A stretch of DNA of 62,639 nucleotides from SZUA-592 sp041556555. Lineage in GTDB: Bacteria; Pseudomonadota; Gammaproteobacteria; Eutrophobiales; Eutrophobiaceae. Location of the stretch: positions 1-62,639 of the forward strand of contig JBFFIE010000008.1 of the NCBI GenBank assembly GCA_041556555.1, read 5' to 3'. Made by a program: the position numbers and the translations under genes. Shown in pieces: positions 34,493 through 43,691 of the stretch (position 1 is the stretch's first letter; each line of letters opens with the position of its first letter). The notes below the pieces were generated by a model. The model was not told where the DNA came from, did not search any database, and saw only the letters and a program-made list of their open reading frames with translations.

Positions 34493-35791
34493 CTAGCTGC
34501 TGGGAATGGTGAGCGTTTGCCCTACCTTGATGATATCGGACTTCAAACCGTTATGATCACGCAGACGCTTGGTGCTGATCTGGTAACGCTGGGCAATGCC
34601 CGACAAGGTATCGCCCCGGGAAATGATATGTTTTTTGGGCACCTTGCGCATCGCGATCAGGGTATTGTCTGGTGCATGTTCGTAGAAATAACCGCGGATA
34701 CCATTCAGGACCGCCCGTGCCAGCTTGGCCTGGTAATAGCCGTTTCTCAGATTACGTTCTTCACCGGGGTTGGAAATATACGCTGTTTCAATCAATAAGG
34801 AAGGAATGTCAGGTGACTTTAAAACGGCAAAACCCGCGGCTTGAACATCGCGTTTATGGACCTTGCCAATACTTTTTAGTCCATCGAGCACCCGGTCTGC
34901 CACCTCAATACTGGCTTCCAGGCTGGCAGTCTGGGAGAGATCCAGCAAGACTGATGCGAGCACATCATCTTGCACATCCAGGCTCACACCACCAATCAGG
35001 TCAGATGCATTCTCCTGCTCTGCCAACCAGCGTGCGGCTTCACTAGTAGCTCCGCGCTGCGAGAGTATGTAAACCGATGATCCATGCACGCGGGAGTCCC
35101 TGAAGGCATCCGCATGAATGGAAATGAAGAGATCGGCTCTTGCCTGGCGGGCCTTCTCAATGCGTTTACGCAGTGAAATGTAATAGTCACCTTCCCGGAT
35201 CAGCACTGCCTTCATGCCATATTCTTTATTGATCAGGCTTGCCAGGCGTTTTGCTATTTGCAAGACAACGTCTTTTTCATTCGTTCCCCCCGGCCCCCTG
35301 GCACCGGGATCTTCCCCCCCATGTCCGGCATCAATTGCAATGACCACATCACGCGCCTTGGGTGGCGTTTTATCAACGGAAACTCTTTGTAATGCGTCAC
35401 GACGCGAGGGTTCATAGAGATCAATTACCAGCCGGTGCCCGTAATGCTGATTGGGAGGCAAGAGGAAGCTTTTGATCTCGGTTTTTTGTTTGAGGTCGAG
35501 GACGATTCGAAGATCGTTCTGATTACGGACGCCATTGCGGACCAGTTTGAGGTATTTATCGGCCTTGGTTGGCTGCGCCGGCGCCCTGGTGATCAGGGTA
35601 TCCTGAATATCCACGACCACACGATCCGGGCTACTGAGTTCAGACAGCTTATGCTGAACGGGGCCCGAGACATCGAACACCACCCGGGTGTTATCGGGTG
35701 CTGCCCAGATACGAACATTTTCCAGCTTGACCTGTTCGGCCCAGGCGGGCAGACCCAGACAAAGCAGCACAGTTAACCACAGAGCTCGCAT
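34493..35791 (-). CDS. N-acetylmuramoyl-L-alanine amidase with AMIN and LysM domains
   Basis: A 432-residue periplasmic cell-separation amidase (AmiB/AmiC type) that cleaves the lactyl-peptide bond of peptidoglycan. A signal peptide (1-18, cleavage after AWA) is followed by an AMIN septum-targeting domain (about 20-125), an Amidase_3 zinc domain (about 148-370; IDAGHGGEDPGARG, IETAYISN) and a C-terminal LysM domain (about 388-431). Its place between tsaE and mutL matches amiB of E. coli. Regulation by EnvC or NlpD is expected from the family. Confidence 0.95.
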   Translation of the reverse strand: MRALWLTVLLCLGLPAWAEQVKLENVRIWAAPDNTRVVFDVSGPVQHKLSELSSPDRVVVDIQDTLITRAPAQPTKADKYLKLVRNGVRNQNDLRIVLDLKQKTEIKSFLLPPNQHYGHRLVIDLYEPSRRDALQRVSVDKTPPKARDVVIAIDAGHGGEDPGARGPGGTNEKDVVLQIAKRLASLINKEYGMKAVLIREGDYYISLRKRIEKARQARADLFISIHADAFRDSRVHGSSVYILSQRGATSEAARWLAEQENASDLIGGVSLDVQDDVLASVLLDLSQTASLEASIEVADRVLDGLKSIGKVHKRDVQAAGFAVLKSPDIPSLLIETAYISNPGEERNLRNGYYQAKLARAVLNGIRGYFYEHAPDNTLIAMRKVPKKHIISRGDTLSGIAQRYQISTKRLRDHNGLKSDIIKVGQTLTIPSS

Positions 35792-35894
35792 TGGAATCCC
35801 TTGAATATTAGTTACTCACTCTTTAGTTATTAATCGTTATGTAAATAATTTCAAGTTTTTCCGAGAAAATCAACATATATTATTGTTTTGTAAC

Positions 35895-36365
35895 TTAATT
35901 AATCACATTTTTTGAGCCAGTAAAGGATCCCAGCAGGTGGCTTCCTACTGCTGATTCCGGTATCAGTTCCAGTTCCCGTCCGGACGCCGTGGTCCGGATC
36001 CTTATCCTGAGATCACCCCGGAACAGTGCGCCAGCGGCCCGGTCCGGCCATTCCACCAGGCAGATAGCGCGACCATCAAAATAATCCCTGAGGCCGATGC
36101 CTTCCAGCTCCTCTTTGGAATTTAATCTATATAAATCAAAGTGATAGTAGTCCCTGCCGGCAATGTGGTAAGGCTCCACCAGGGTATAGGTCGGACTTTT
36201 GACCTTGCCCTGATGACCAGCTGCCTGAAGAAAGCCGCGGACAAAGGTGGTCTTACCGGCACCCAGTTCCCCTTCCAGCAGTAGTATTGTCCCGGGTTTA
36301 CAGTGGGGAAACAGCCGGGCCGCCAGTGCGACCATGGCATCTGCTGTGGGAATTTGCATTGGCAT
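35895..36365 (-). CDS. tsaE: tRNA threonylcarbamoyladenosine biosynthesis ATPase TsaE
   Basis: A 156-residue P-loop ATPase that, with TsaB and TsaD, installs t6A37 on tRNAs reading ANN codons. The Walker A GELGAGKTT is near 32-40, followed by the conserved SPTYTLVEPY, YHFDLYRL and LVEWPDR segments. It starts 1 bp after nnr. An ATG two codons later is an equal alternative start. Confidence 0.95.
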   Translation of the reverse strand: MPMQIPTADAMVALAARLFPHCKPGTILLLEGELGAGKTTFVRGFLQAAGHQGKVKSPTYTLVEPYHIAGRDYYHFDLYRLNSKEELEGIGLRDYFDGRAICLVEWPDRAAGALFRGDLRIRIRTTASGRELELIPESAVGSHLLGSFTGSKNVIN

Positions 36366-36366
36366 T

Positions 36367-37842
36367 TCAGGGGTTCACCAACCGTCTGAGTTCCACCATC
36401 AGGTCGGTTGCCAGCATACCGCGTTCACCGTCCAGGGCCGCGGCATCACCTGCAAGTCCATGACAACAGACACCAAGTCGGGCGGCATCCGCCAGCTCCA
36501 GTCCCTGGGCAAGCAGGCCGGCAAGCACGCCGGTCAGGACATCACCCATACCACCCGTTGCCATGCCCGGGTTCCCATAAGGACAGACAGAAACAGTCCC
36601 GTCCTGGTCTGCGATCAGAGTGCCATTGCCTTTCAACACTGCGACACCACCATAGCGTTGTTGCAGTTCCAGAACCGCGCTGAAACGATCGGACTGAACC
36701 TCCCGGGTGCTGATCCCCAATAAACGGCCTGCCTCCCCCGGGTGGGGGGTTATGATCCAGCGATCGCGATAAACGGGATCCGCAGCCAGGAGGTTCAGGG
36801 CATCGGCATCGACCACCAGTGGCAGAGAGCTTTCCAACACCCTGGCCAGTAACCCCTGCGACCATTCGGTCTGTCCCAGACCCGGACCGATGCCAATCAC
36901 ACTGCATTTTTCAATCAGTGGCCCCAGATCAGTCGGCCTGCCCACTCCATGCGCCATGAGTTCGGGAACGGCCAGGCTGATCAGGGGCGCATGACCCGGG
37001 TCCGTGGCCACACTCACCAGACCTGCACCGACACGGCCAGCGGCCTCTGCGGCCATTCGAATCGCTCCGGAAAAGCCGGGCAATCCTCCGACCACCAGGA
37101 CGTGGCCAAAGTGTCCCTTGTGGACGCCCGGTAATCGAGGTGCCAACAAGGCCTCGAGTTGCTGAAAATCCAGCAGACATGCAGAAGGTGTCAGGCTCTC
37201 CAGAATATCTGTCGGTGCACCCAGATCGCTGAAATGGATCTGGCCGCAACAGGTCGGGCCCTGGCCGGTGAACATCCCCTGCTTGAGACCGATAAAGCTG
37301 CTGGTCGCCTGTGCCTGGATGGCTACACCCATGACTTCACCGGTGTCTGCATTCAGACCGGATGGGATATCGATGGCAAACACCTGAGCTTGCAGGGCAT
37401 TGAGTTCTTCCAGGACCCCGGCAAGTTCGCCGGCAACGGGTCGATCCAGCCCGGTACCGAGTATGGCATCGACAACCAGCTCTTCCTGTTCCGGCCGGAC
37501 ATAGGTGTCGATAACGACCCCGGCTTGCTTAGCCCGCTCAGCTGCAGTCTTTGCATCGCCCTGCAATTGTTCGAGCGGTTTCACATACAGGCAGCGTACC
37601 TGGTAACCGGCTTCATGGGCCAGCCGGGCAATCACGTAGCCGTCACCACCGTTATTGCCGCCGCCACAAATAACGGCTATCTGCCTGGTTTCGGGCCAAA
37701 GTGACAGGAGGGTTGTGAAGGCTGCGCTGCCGGCTCGTTCCATTAATTCGATGCCCGGTATCTGACCCTGCTCAATAACCAGGCGGTCCAGTTCCCTGAC
37801 CTGCTCTGCCCGGTAAAGATTGACTGGTAGTGAGCTTGTCAT
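36367..37842 (-). CDS. nnr: Bifunctional NAD(P)H-hydrate repair enzyme (epimerase and ADP-dependent dehydratase)
   Basis: A 491-residue fusion that repairs hydrated NADH and NADPH. The N-terminal YjeF_N epimerase domain (about 1-215; CGGGNNGGDGYVIARLAHEAGY) is joined to a C-terminal ribokinase-like dehydratase (about 225-491; LPGFSGAIRMAAEAAGRVGAG, ITPHPGEAGRLL, GMGDVLTG). The order nnr-tsaE-amidase-mutL-miaA is the classic gammaproteobacterial one. It is 9 bp from orn on the same strand. Confidence 0.95.
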   Translation of the reverse strand: MTSSLPVNLYRAEQVRELDRLVIEQGQIPGIELMERAGSAAFTTLLSLWPETRQIAVICGGGNNGGDGYVIARLAHEAGYQVRCLYVKPLEQLQGDAKTAAERAKQAGVVIDTYVRPEQEELVVDAILGTGLDRPVAGELAGVLEELNALQAQVFAIDIPSGLNADTGEVMGVAIQAQATSSFIGLKQGMFTGQGPTCCGQIHFSDLGAPTDILESLTPSACLLDFQQLEALLAPRLPGVHKGHFGHVLVVGGLPGFSGAIRMAAEAAGRVGAGLVSVATDPGHAPLISLAVPELMAHGVGRPTDLGPLIEKCSVIGIGPGLGQTEWSQGLLARVLESSLPLVVDADALNLLAADPVYRDRWIITPHPGEAGRLLGISTREVQSDRFSAVLELQQRYGGVAVLKGNGTLIADQDGTVSVCPYGNPGMATGGMGDVLTGVLAGLLAQGLELADAARLGVCCHGLAGDAAALDGERGMLATDLMVELRRLVNP

Positions 37843-37851
37843 TGGCGTTTC

Positions 37852-38397
37852 TTACTGTGGTTTCAAGAAGTTTTCCCGATAAAAACGCAATTCATCGATA
37901 GAGTCATGGATATCAGCCAGTGCTAGATGTGAAGACTCCTTGGAAAACTGCGCTTGCTCAGGGTACCAGCGTTTCACCAGCTCTTTCAGGGTGCTGACAT
38001 CCAGATTCCGGTAATGAAAATACTCTTCCAGGCGTGGCATCAATCGGTGCAGGAAGCGGCGATCCTGGCAAATACTGTTTCCACACATGGGTGAGGCCTT
38101 TGCCGGAACGAACTTTTCCAGGAATGCCAGGGTCAATTGCTCAGCATCTGCTGTTGTGTAACTGCTTTTCATTACACGATCAGTCAGTCCTGACTTGGCA
38201 TGTTGCCTTGTATTCCATTCGTCCATGGATTGCATAATGCTGGCATCCTGATGGATCGCTACGACAGGGCCTTCATCGAGTATATTCAACTGACTGTCGG
38301 TAACGACGGTCGCGATTTCGATGATATAATCCATGTCTGTATCCAGACCTGTCATTTCAAGGTCTATCCATATCAGGTTATCTGCAGATTGAGCCAT
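37852..38397 (-). CDS. orn: Oligoribonuclease
   Basis: A 181-residue DEDDh exonuclease that degrades 2-5 nt RNAs, including the cyclic-di-GMP product pGpG. Asp12 and Glu14 lie in IDLEMTGLD; the later DEDDh aspartates and the catalytic His (SSHLALADIHDSI) are present. Length equals that of E. coli Orn. It is divergent from the M48 protease. Confidence 0.97.
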   Translation of the reverse strand: MAQSADNLIWIDLEMTGLDTDMDYIIEIATVVTDSQLNILDEGPVVAIHQDASIMQSMDEWNTRQHAKSGLTDRVMKSSYTTADAEQLTLAFLEKFVPAKASPMCGNSICQDRRFLHRLMPRLEEYFHYRNLDVSTLKELVKRWYPEQAQFSKESSHLALADIHDSIDELRFYRENFLKPQ

Positions 38398-38491
38398 CTT
38401 TTACCTTAGTTTTTGCGGGCTTGGCGTATTCTAGCAACATACCACAGAGATCTGATAGGGTGATAAATATATAAATCCGGATGAGAATTGA

Positions 38492-39736
38492 ATGAATGAA
38501 TTTACCGTAGTCTTTCTGGTTGCCCTGTTCATCAGTGTCGCCTTGCAATGGTTGTTGGGCATGAGACATATCCATCATGTGCGTCGACATCGTCAGGAAG
38601 TACCTCAGGACTTCAGTGAAAACATTCCACTGGATGCACACCAGAAGGCAGCCGATTACACACAGGCCAAGGTCAGGTTTGGTCTGACTGAACTTGTAAT
38701 TGGTACAGTCATATTGTTGATCTGGACACTCGGTGGTGGATTACAATTGCTGGACCAGTTTGTTCGTGATTATGAGCTATCCCCAATCTGGACGGGAACC
38801 ATTGTTATACTGGCCTTCCTGCTGATTACTTCTCTGCTGGATCTGCCGCTGTCATACTTGCGGACATTCAAACTGGAACAGGCCTTTGGTTTCAACAAGT
38901 CCACCCTGAGGATATTCCTCACCGATGCTATCAAGCAGGCGGCCATAGGTTTCCTTATCGGTACCCCATTAATCCTCCTGGTGTTATGGATCATGGCGAC
39001 GGCCGGTGATCTCTGGTGGTTGTATGTGTGGTTTACCTGGCTTGTTTTCAGCCTGTTCATGATGTGGGCCTATCCGGCTTTCATTGCACCGCTCTTCAAC
39101 AAGTTCAGACCCCTGCAAGACCAGTCACTGAGACAGCGCATAGAAAACCTGCTCAGCCGGAACGGATTTACCAGTAAAGGGATTTTTGTTATGGATGGTT
39201 CAACCCGTTCCACGCACGGAAATGCCTACTTTACCGGTCTGGGTGCGAACAAGCGCATCGTGTTTTTCGATACCTTGATGGATGAACTCAGCCCGGATGA
39301 GATTGAGGCCGTACTTGCCCATGAGCTGGGACATTTCAAATGCAATCACATCCGTAAACGCATCATTACCCTGGGACTGGTATTCTTCGCAGGTCTCGCA
39401 CTGCTTGGTTATCTGATTGACAGACAGTGGTTCTACCAGGGACTTGGTATTGAAGAGGCATCAAACTACATGGCATTGATCCTCTTTGTCCTTATCTCAC
39501 CGGCTTTCACGGTTTACCTGCAACCGATATTTTCCTTTATCTCCCGACGACATGAGTTTGAAGCTGATGACTTTGCCGCAGAGCAGGCACAGACTGGCAA
39601 TCTTATCAAGGCACTGGTTAAGCTCTATAAGGAAAATGCAAACACCCTCACACCGGATCCCTGGTACTCAGCGTTTCACGATTCTCATCCGCCGGCACCC
39701 ATACGCATATCACACCTGAATACCAAGACTGCATGA
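38492..39736 (+). CDS. M48 (Ste24-like) membrane metalloprotease
   Basis: A 414-residue zinc protease with several membrane segments. HELGH at 277-281 binds zinc, with the third ligand in FEADDFAAE near 350. The N-terminal region (about 1-200) matches the CAAX prenyl protease N-terminal domain, so it is of the Ste24 type rather than the smaller HtpX. Bacteria do not generally prenylate proteins, so a role in membrane protein quality control is more likely. Its stop overlaps the following cytochrome gene by 4 nt (ATGA). The ATG at 38492 is used. Confidence 0.92.
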   Translation: MNEFTVVFLVALFISVALQWLLGMRHIHHVRRHRQEVPQDFSENIPLDAHQKAADYTQAKVRFGLTELVIGTVILLIWTLGGGLQLLDQFVRDYELSPIWTGTIVILAFLLITSLLDLPLSYLRTFKLEQAFGFNKSTLRIFLTDAIKQAAIGFLIGTPLILLVLWIMATAGDLWWLYVWFTWLVFSLFMMWAYPAFIAPLFNKFRPLQDQSLRQRIENLLSRNGFTSKGIFVMDGSTRSTHGNAYFTGLGANKRIVFFDTLMDELSPDEIEAVLAHELGHFKCNHIRKRIITLGLVFFAGLALLGYLIDRQWFYQGLGIEEASNYMALILFVLISPAFTVYLQPIFSFISRRHEFEADDFAAEQAQTGNLIKALVKLYKENANTLTPDPWYSAFHDSHPPAPIRISHLNTKTA

Positions 39737-40017
39737 CTAAAAGCCTGCCGGTATTGTTATTAATTGCTTCCCTGCATGTCCATCACTCTTCCCTTGCTGG
39801 TGAGCCAGAACTGGGCCAGCAACTTCACGACAAACATTGTATGAATTGTCATCAACCTGCTATCTATACCCGGGAAAACCGGATAGTCCATTCTTTTAAA
39901 GAATTGTCCGAACGGGTCAGGCAATGCGAACTCTCGAATGAATTAACCTGGTTTGATGAAGAAATTGATGCGGTAGTTGAGTACCTCAACAGCACCTATT
40001 ACCGGTTTGAAAAGTAG
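39733..40017 (+). CDS. Small secreted c-type cytochrome
   Basis: A 94-residue protein with a signal peptide (about 1-22) and one heme-binding CMNCH motif (Cys36, Cys39, His40). There is no methionine after the heme motif, so the usual His-Met ligation is not possible; His53 is the only later histidine. Its fold may be a small class I cytochrome. It is translationally coupled to the M48 protease and convergent with recR. Redox partner and role are unknown. Confidence 0.85.
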   Translation: MTKSLPVLLLIASLHVHHSSLAGEPELGQQLHDKHCMNCHQPAIYTRENRIVHSFKELSERVRQCELSNELTWFDEEIDAVVEYLNSTYYRFEK

Positions 40018-40037
40018 GATTTGATCTTACCCTGGTT

Positions 40038-40631
40038 CTAGAATTCCCGGCGGCCAGCAAGTGCATGCAGTATTGTATTACTGCCCACGTATTCAAGTTC
40101 CCCGCCCATCGGCACACCATGGGCGATACGGGTAACCCTGAGTTGACGCTTCCTGACCATTTCACCGATGTAATGGGCCGTGGCCTCGCCTTCAACCGTG
40201 GTATTGGTGGCCAGAATCACTTCCTTGATCTCATCTTCATCAAGTATTGCGCTCAGTTTGTCCAGACCCAGCTCTTCCGGGCCAATACCATCCAGTGGTG
40301 AGAGATGTCCCATCAACACAAAATAAAGTCCCTTGTATTCGGCGTCTTCAATAGCGTAAACATCTGCAGGGCTCTCGACCACGCATAGTAATGAACGATC
40401 ACGCTTCTGACTGATGCAAATTGAACATTCATCGGTTTCACTGAATGTCCGGCAACGGCTGCAGTGACCGATTTTCTCCATCGCCTCGGTCATTGCAGCT
40501 GCCAGATGCCGGGCACCCTGACGGTTTCTTTGCAGGAGATGATAGGCGATTCGTTGTGCCGATTTGCGTCCAACACCAGGCATGCAACGCAATGCCTCGA
40601 TAAAACGTTCAAGGACTGTCGATTCAGGCAT
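40038..40631 (-). CDS. recR: Recombination protein RecR
   Basis: A 197-residue RecFOR component that helps load RecA at gaps. It has the N-terminal HhH region (CMPGVGRKSAQRIAYHLL), the C4 zinc finger (CSRCRTFSETDECSIC) and a Toprim domain (about 80-175; CVVESPADVYAIE). Length is close to E. coli (201). It lies 26 bp after ebfC in the order dnaX-ebfC-recR. Confidence 0.97.
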   Translation of the reverse strand: MPESTVLERFIEALRCMPGVGRKSAQRIAYHLLQRNRQGARHLAAAMTEAMEKIGHCSRCRTFSETDECSICISQKRDRSLLCVVESPADVYAIEDAEYKGLYFVLMGHLSPLDGIGPEELGLDKLSAILDEDEIKEVILATNTTVEGEATAHYIGEMVRKRQLRVTRIAHGVPMGGELEYVGSNTILHALAGRREF

Positions 40632-40657
40632 CAGTGGCTTGGATGAAATAAACGGAA

Positions 40658-40981
40658 TTAAAAAGGTAATTTCATGCCCGGGGGTAATCCTATACCACCG
40701 GCAAGTCCGGACATTTTCTCCTGGGTTGCCGATTCGACGCGACGGTTGGCATCGTTAATAGCTGCCGCAATGAGGTCTTCAAGCATCTCCTTATCATCAC
40801 TTAACAATGAGGGATCGATTTCCAGCTTTTTGACATCATGGCGACCGGTCATGGTCACTTTGACCAAGCCAGCGCCTGATTGCCCGATGATTTCCATATT
40901 GGCAATCTCTTCCTGGGCCTTTTGCAGGTTTTCTTGCATCTTCTGGGCCTGTTTCATGATATTGCCTAAACCATCTTTCAT
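40658..40981 (-). CDS. Nucleoid-associated protein, YbaB/EbfC family
   Basis: A 107-residue DNA-binding protein. N-terminal coiled coil (GLGNIMKQAQKMQENLQKAQ), a beta-sheet core (GLVKVTMTGRHDVKKLEIDPSLL) and a Gly/Pro-rich end. It forms tweezer-like dimers that bind DNA with little specificity. The ATG at 40981 sits 1 bp after the dnaX stop; the frame is open far upstream, but that part overlaps dnaX and is not family-like. Confidence 0.95.
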   Translation of the reverse strand: MKDGLGNIMKQAQKMQENLQKAQEEIANMEIIGQSGAGLVKVTMTGRHDVKKLEIDPSLLSDDKEMLEDLIAAAINDANRRVESATQEKMSGLAGGIGLPPGMKLPF

Positions 40982-40982
40982 T

Positions 40983-42629
40983 TCAGTTTGTCTCCTCCTG
41001 CTGACTTGATTGCTGTGAGACGGGACGAATGGATGACTTGTCGACAACAGCATCGAACATCTTTTCCAGTGTCTTGATATTGGGATCATTCTCAATAGAC
41101 TGTTCAGCCGCTTTTTGCCTTTCCTGTTCCTCGCGATCACGAATTTCCGCCGGTGTCTCCGTAGCCGGTTCCTCAATGGTCAATTCAACTTTCAAGTTTT
41201 CACCAAAGTGGGCTTTTAATGCACCGATCAGACGTTCTTTCTGGGTGGCATTGAGCAAGTGTTCCCGCTTGGGCGACAGTGACAGATGTATCCGGTCCCG
41301 GGTATGTTGCTTCAGGCTGCAATGACCGGCGAGTTCCCGGACCAGACCGGCCAGGGCCATGTCATCAATGATATGCCGCCATTCTTTTGCATTCTCTGCT
41401 TGCTCATTTGATTTCACGTGGCCGGAACCATTACCTGGCACCTGATCAGGATTGTCATTCAAACCAGCTGAAGCCTGTGATTGATATTCCGGTTCCGGCT
41501 CGTCGGATACTTGTGGTGATGATTTCCTAACGGTACTGCCCGGCACCGCAGCTGCCGGACTGAAGGCCAGCATCCGGACCAGTACCATTTCAAACGCACT
41601 GCGTGGATCAGGCGAGAGCGCAATATCACGTCGACCATTGAGACCAATCTGGTAAAAAAGCTGGATGTCCTCTTTATCTGCCTCGTCTGCAAAACGGGAA
41701 ACCTCTGGTTCTGCGTCCACTGTGCCATCTTCATCCAGTACCTGGGCCACTGCAATTTTCTGTAACAGACCAATCAACTCAGACAATACAGCATCATAGT
41801 CCGGGTTTTGCGTTGCAAAGGATGCTACCTGTTGCAGCAGACCACGACCGTCTTTCTTCAATAATGCATCCATCAGAGCCAGCAAGTCCACACTGTCAAT
41901 TGTCCCCAGCATCGACCGGACCTGCGATTCTTCCAGTACACCGCCGCCAAAAGAAATGGCTTGGTCCAGCAGGCTGAGTGCATCGCGCATGCTACCCGCA
42001 GCAGCAACAGCAATCAGGTGCGTGGACGCCTCATCGTGTTCAACAGACTCCTCATCCAGGATCAGGGTGAGTTGCTTCTTTATTTGTTCAACACTCAACA
42101 GCTTGAGATTGAATTGCAGGCAACGCGACAGAATGGTTACGGGGATCTTTTTCGATTCTGTGGTCGCAAGCAGAAATTTGACATGCGGTGGCGGTTCTTC
42201 CAACGTTTTCAGCAAGGCGTTGAAACTGTGATTGGAAAACATATGAACCTCGTCGATGAGATATACCTTGTAGCGACCGATAGATGGGGCATATTGCACA
42301 TTGTCCATCAGGTCACGGGTCTCATCGACCTTAGCCCGGGATGCCGCATCTACCTCGATCAGATCCACAAACCGTCCCTCGTCAATACTTATACAGGCAG
42401 AGCACACACCACAGGGGGTGGAACTCACGCCCTGCTCACAGTTCAGGCATTTTGCAAGAATGCGGGCCAGGGTGGTCTTGCCAACACCGCGGGTGCCGGT
42501 AAACAGATAGGCGTGATGTAAACGGTTATTATCCAGGGCATTGGTCAATGCCTGTAAAACATGGGTCTGGCCGACCATATCGGCAAACAGCTTAGGTCGC
42601 CATTTTCGAGCGAGAACCTGGTAACTCAT
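40983..42629 (-). CDS. dnaX: DNA polymerase III subunits gamma/tau
   Basis: A 548-residue AAA+ clamp-loader ATPase. Walker A GTRGVGKT is at 45-52, with a zinc-binding cysteine set near 64-79 (CLNCEQGVSSTPCGVCSAC) and the DExx box LIDEVHM. The C-terminal third is the tau part that contacts the polymerase and DnaB. I chose the ATG at 42629, which gives the universal MSYQVLARKWRP opening. I see no A AAA AAG slippery heptamer, so the gamma product may not arise by E. coli-type frameshifting. It is downstream of the SRP RNA gene. Confidence 0.95.
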   Translation of the reverse strand: MSYQVLARKWRPKLFADMVGQTHVLQALTNALDNNRLHHAYLFTGTRGVGKTTLARILAKCLNCEQGVSSTPCGVCSACISIDEGRFVDLIEVDAASRAKVDETRDLMDNVQYAPSIGRYKVYLIDEVHMFSNHSFNALLKTLEEPPPHVKFLLATTESKKIPVTILSRCLQFNLKLLSVEQIKKQLTLILDEESVEHDEASTHLIAVAAAGSMRDALSLLDQAISFGGGVLEESQVRSMLGTIDSVDLLALMDALLKKDGRGLLQQVASFATQNPDYDAVLSELIGLLQKIAVAQVLDEDGTVDAEPEVSRFADEADKEDIQLFYQIGLNGRRDIALSPDPRSAFEMVLVRMLAFSPAAAVPGSTVRKSSPQVSDEPEPEYQSQASAGLNDNPDQVPGNGSGHVKSNEQAENAKEWRHIIDDMALAGLVRELAGHCSLKQHTRDRIHLSLSPKREHLLNATQKERLIGALKAHFGENLKVELTIEEPATETPAEIRDREEQERQKAAEQSIENDPNIKTLEKMFDAVVDKSSIRPVSQQSSQQEETN

Positions 42630-42721
42630 CGGGCAGAAATACTCATCCTGTTCCAGTCTTGGATTCATTTGCGGGCAGGGGAAATCGTGCCCTGAACCCA
42701 TAATCATACCTTGAAATCAGG

Positions 42722-42748
42722 AGTCCTGCCCGCTTGTCAGGCAGGACT
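42722..42748 (-). terminator. Hairpin after the SRP RNA gene
   Basis: A perfect 9-bp stem AGTCCTGCC/GGCAGGACT with a 9-nt loop, 10 bp after the SRP RNA. There is no strong T run, so it could be a partial terminator letting some transcripts continue into dnaX, or an RNA processing signal. Confidence 0.6.
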
Positions 42749-42757
42749 CGTGTAACC

Positions 42758-42873
42758 GGGTGGCGGCCCATACCCGCCTGACCCCGGCACCCGCAGCCAT
42801 TGTTACCGCTGCTCCCTTCCGGGCCTGACGGGGTTCACAACTTCGCGTCGCGGGGGGACCGGCACAGGCCACC
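42758..42873 (-). ncRNA. ffs: 4.5S RNA (bacterial SRP RNA, small type)
   Basis: About 116 nt folding into one long hairpin: the 5' end GGTGGCC pairs with GGGCCGCCACC at the 3' end. The conserved apical region GTCAGGCCCGGAAGGGAGCAGC holds the GGAA tetraloop and the asymmetric loop bound by the Ffh M domain. There is no Alu domain. Ends are set from the terminal pairing. It precedes dnaX-ebfC-recR, an order also known in Bacillus. Confidence 0.95.
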
Positions 42874-42997
42874 AATGAGCGGACGATGTTAGTATTAAAC
42901 TGACTGCAAAACAAATCTGGATTTTTTGTTTCATATGAATGATTTAGAGTAGACTTACAGACAGCTTTTAAAAATTTATATCTGACTGGTACTGGTC

Positions 42998-43624
42998 ATG
43001 GCCAAATCATTGAATGAACTGGTCCACGGTCTGTTTTTACAGGGCCTGGGCCAATTGTTGGTATTGAATGTTGATAATAAAGAAACCCTGTTGGGAAACA
43101 TCTCCTTTGAAAAAGGAAAACTGATCATGCGCGATAATGGCCATTTGAAAGACGTAAAACCCGAAATCATGGCCCCCTGCTGGGAATACGGGTTGATGGG
43201 TGGACTATACAATTCAAAAGTAAAACAGGAGTGGGAAAGCCTGACATTCTGTGGCCCGGCTCATTGTGAATTGCCGATTAATCTCAGCAAGACGCGGCAA
43301 GGTGCTCTCAAGGTGGCAGAAAACGAGTTAGGTGATAACTTGAGTACCTTCTTTGGAAGTGTGTATCGCGCCTACCAGTTAATGCTGGACAATCATTATT
43401 TACCGGTCGTTATGCTGAAACCGGTAAAGATCAAGACCGGTGAATTCGGACTTGGCGTCTGCGACCTGCGCTCGGCGCCCATAGATCTCAATGTGATACG
43501 CAAGGTAAATGATGCGCTCAGGGAATCCATTGCCAGGCAAACTGAACTTGGTGTCGAGGACATGGACCTGACCTCGGAAGATTTTGGCAAAATGTTTGAT
43601 GCATACCTTGATGAGGAAAAATGA
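42998..43624 (+). CDS. Protein of unknown function
   Basis: A 208-residue soluble protein with no signal peptide or membrane segment; I do not recognise it. The N-terminal third has an alternating hydrophobic pattern (VHGLFLQGLGQLLVLNVDN), the middle has three cysteines (APCWEYG, LTFCGPAHC) and a basic LPINLSKTRQGALKV, and the C-terminus is an acidic helix (DLTSEDFGKMFDAYLDEEK). It starts with a clean ATG 124 bp from the divergent SRP RNA and ends 137 bp before the cobalamin riboswitch, so it is probably a single-gene unit. Codon use resembles the core genes around it. Confidence 0.7.
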   Translation: MAKSLNELVHGLFLQGLGQLLVLNVDNKETLLGNISFEKGKLIMRDNGHLKDVKPEIMAPCWEYGLMGGLYNSKVKQEWESLTFCGPAHCELPINLSKTRQGALKVAENELGDNLSTFFGSVYRAYQLMLDNHYLPVVMLKPVKIKTGEFGLGVCDLRSAPIDLNVIRKVNDALRESIARQTELGVEDMDLTSEDFGKMFDAYLDEEK

Positions 43625-43691
43625 AATCCAGGTTTTTTAATCATTTGAAATTCAAATTAAATTCTGCAACATCAACCCCCATTCACTGCTC

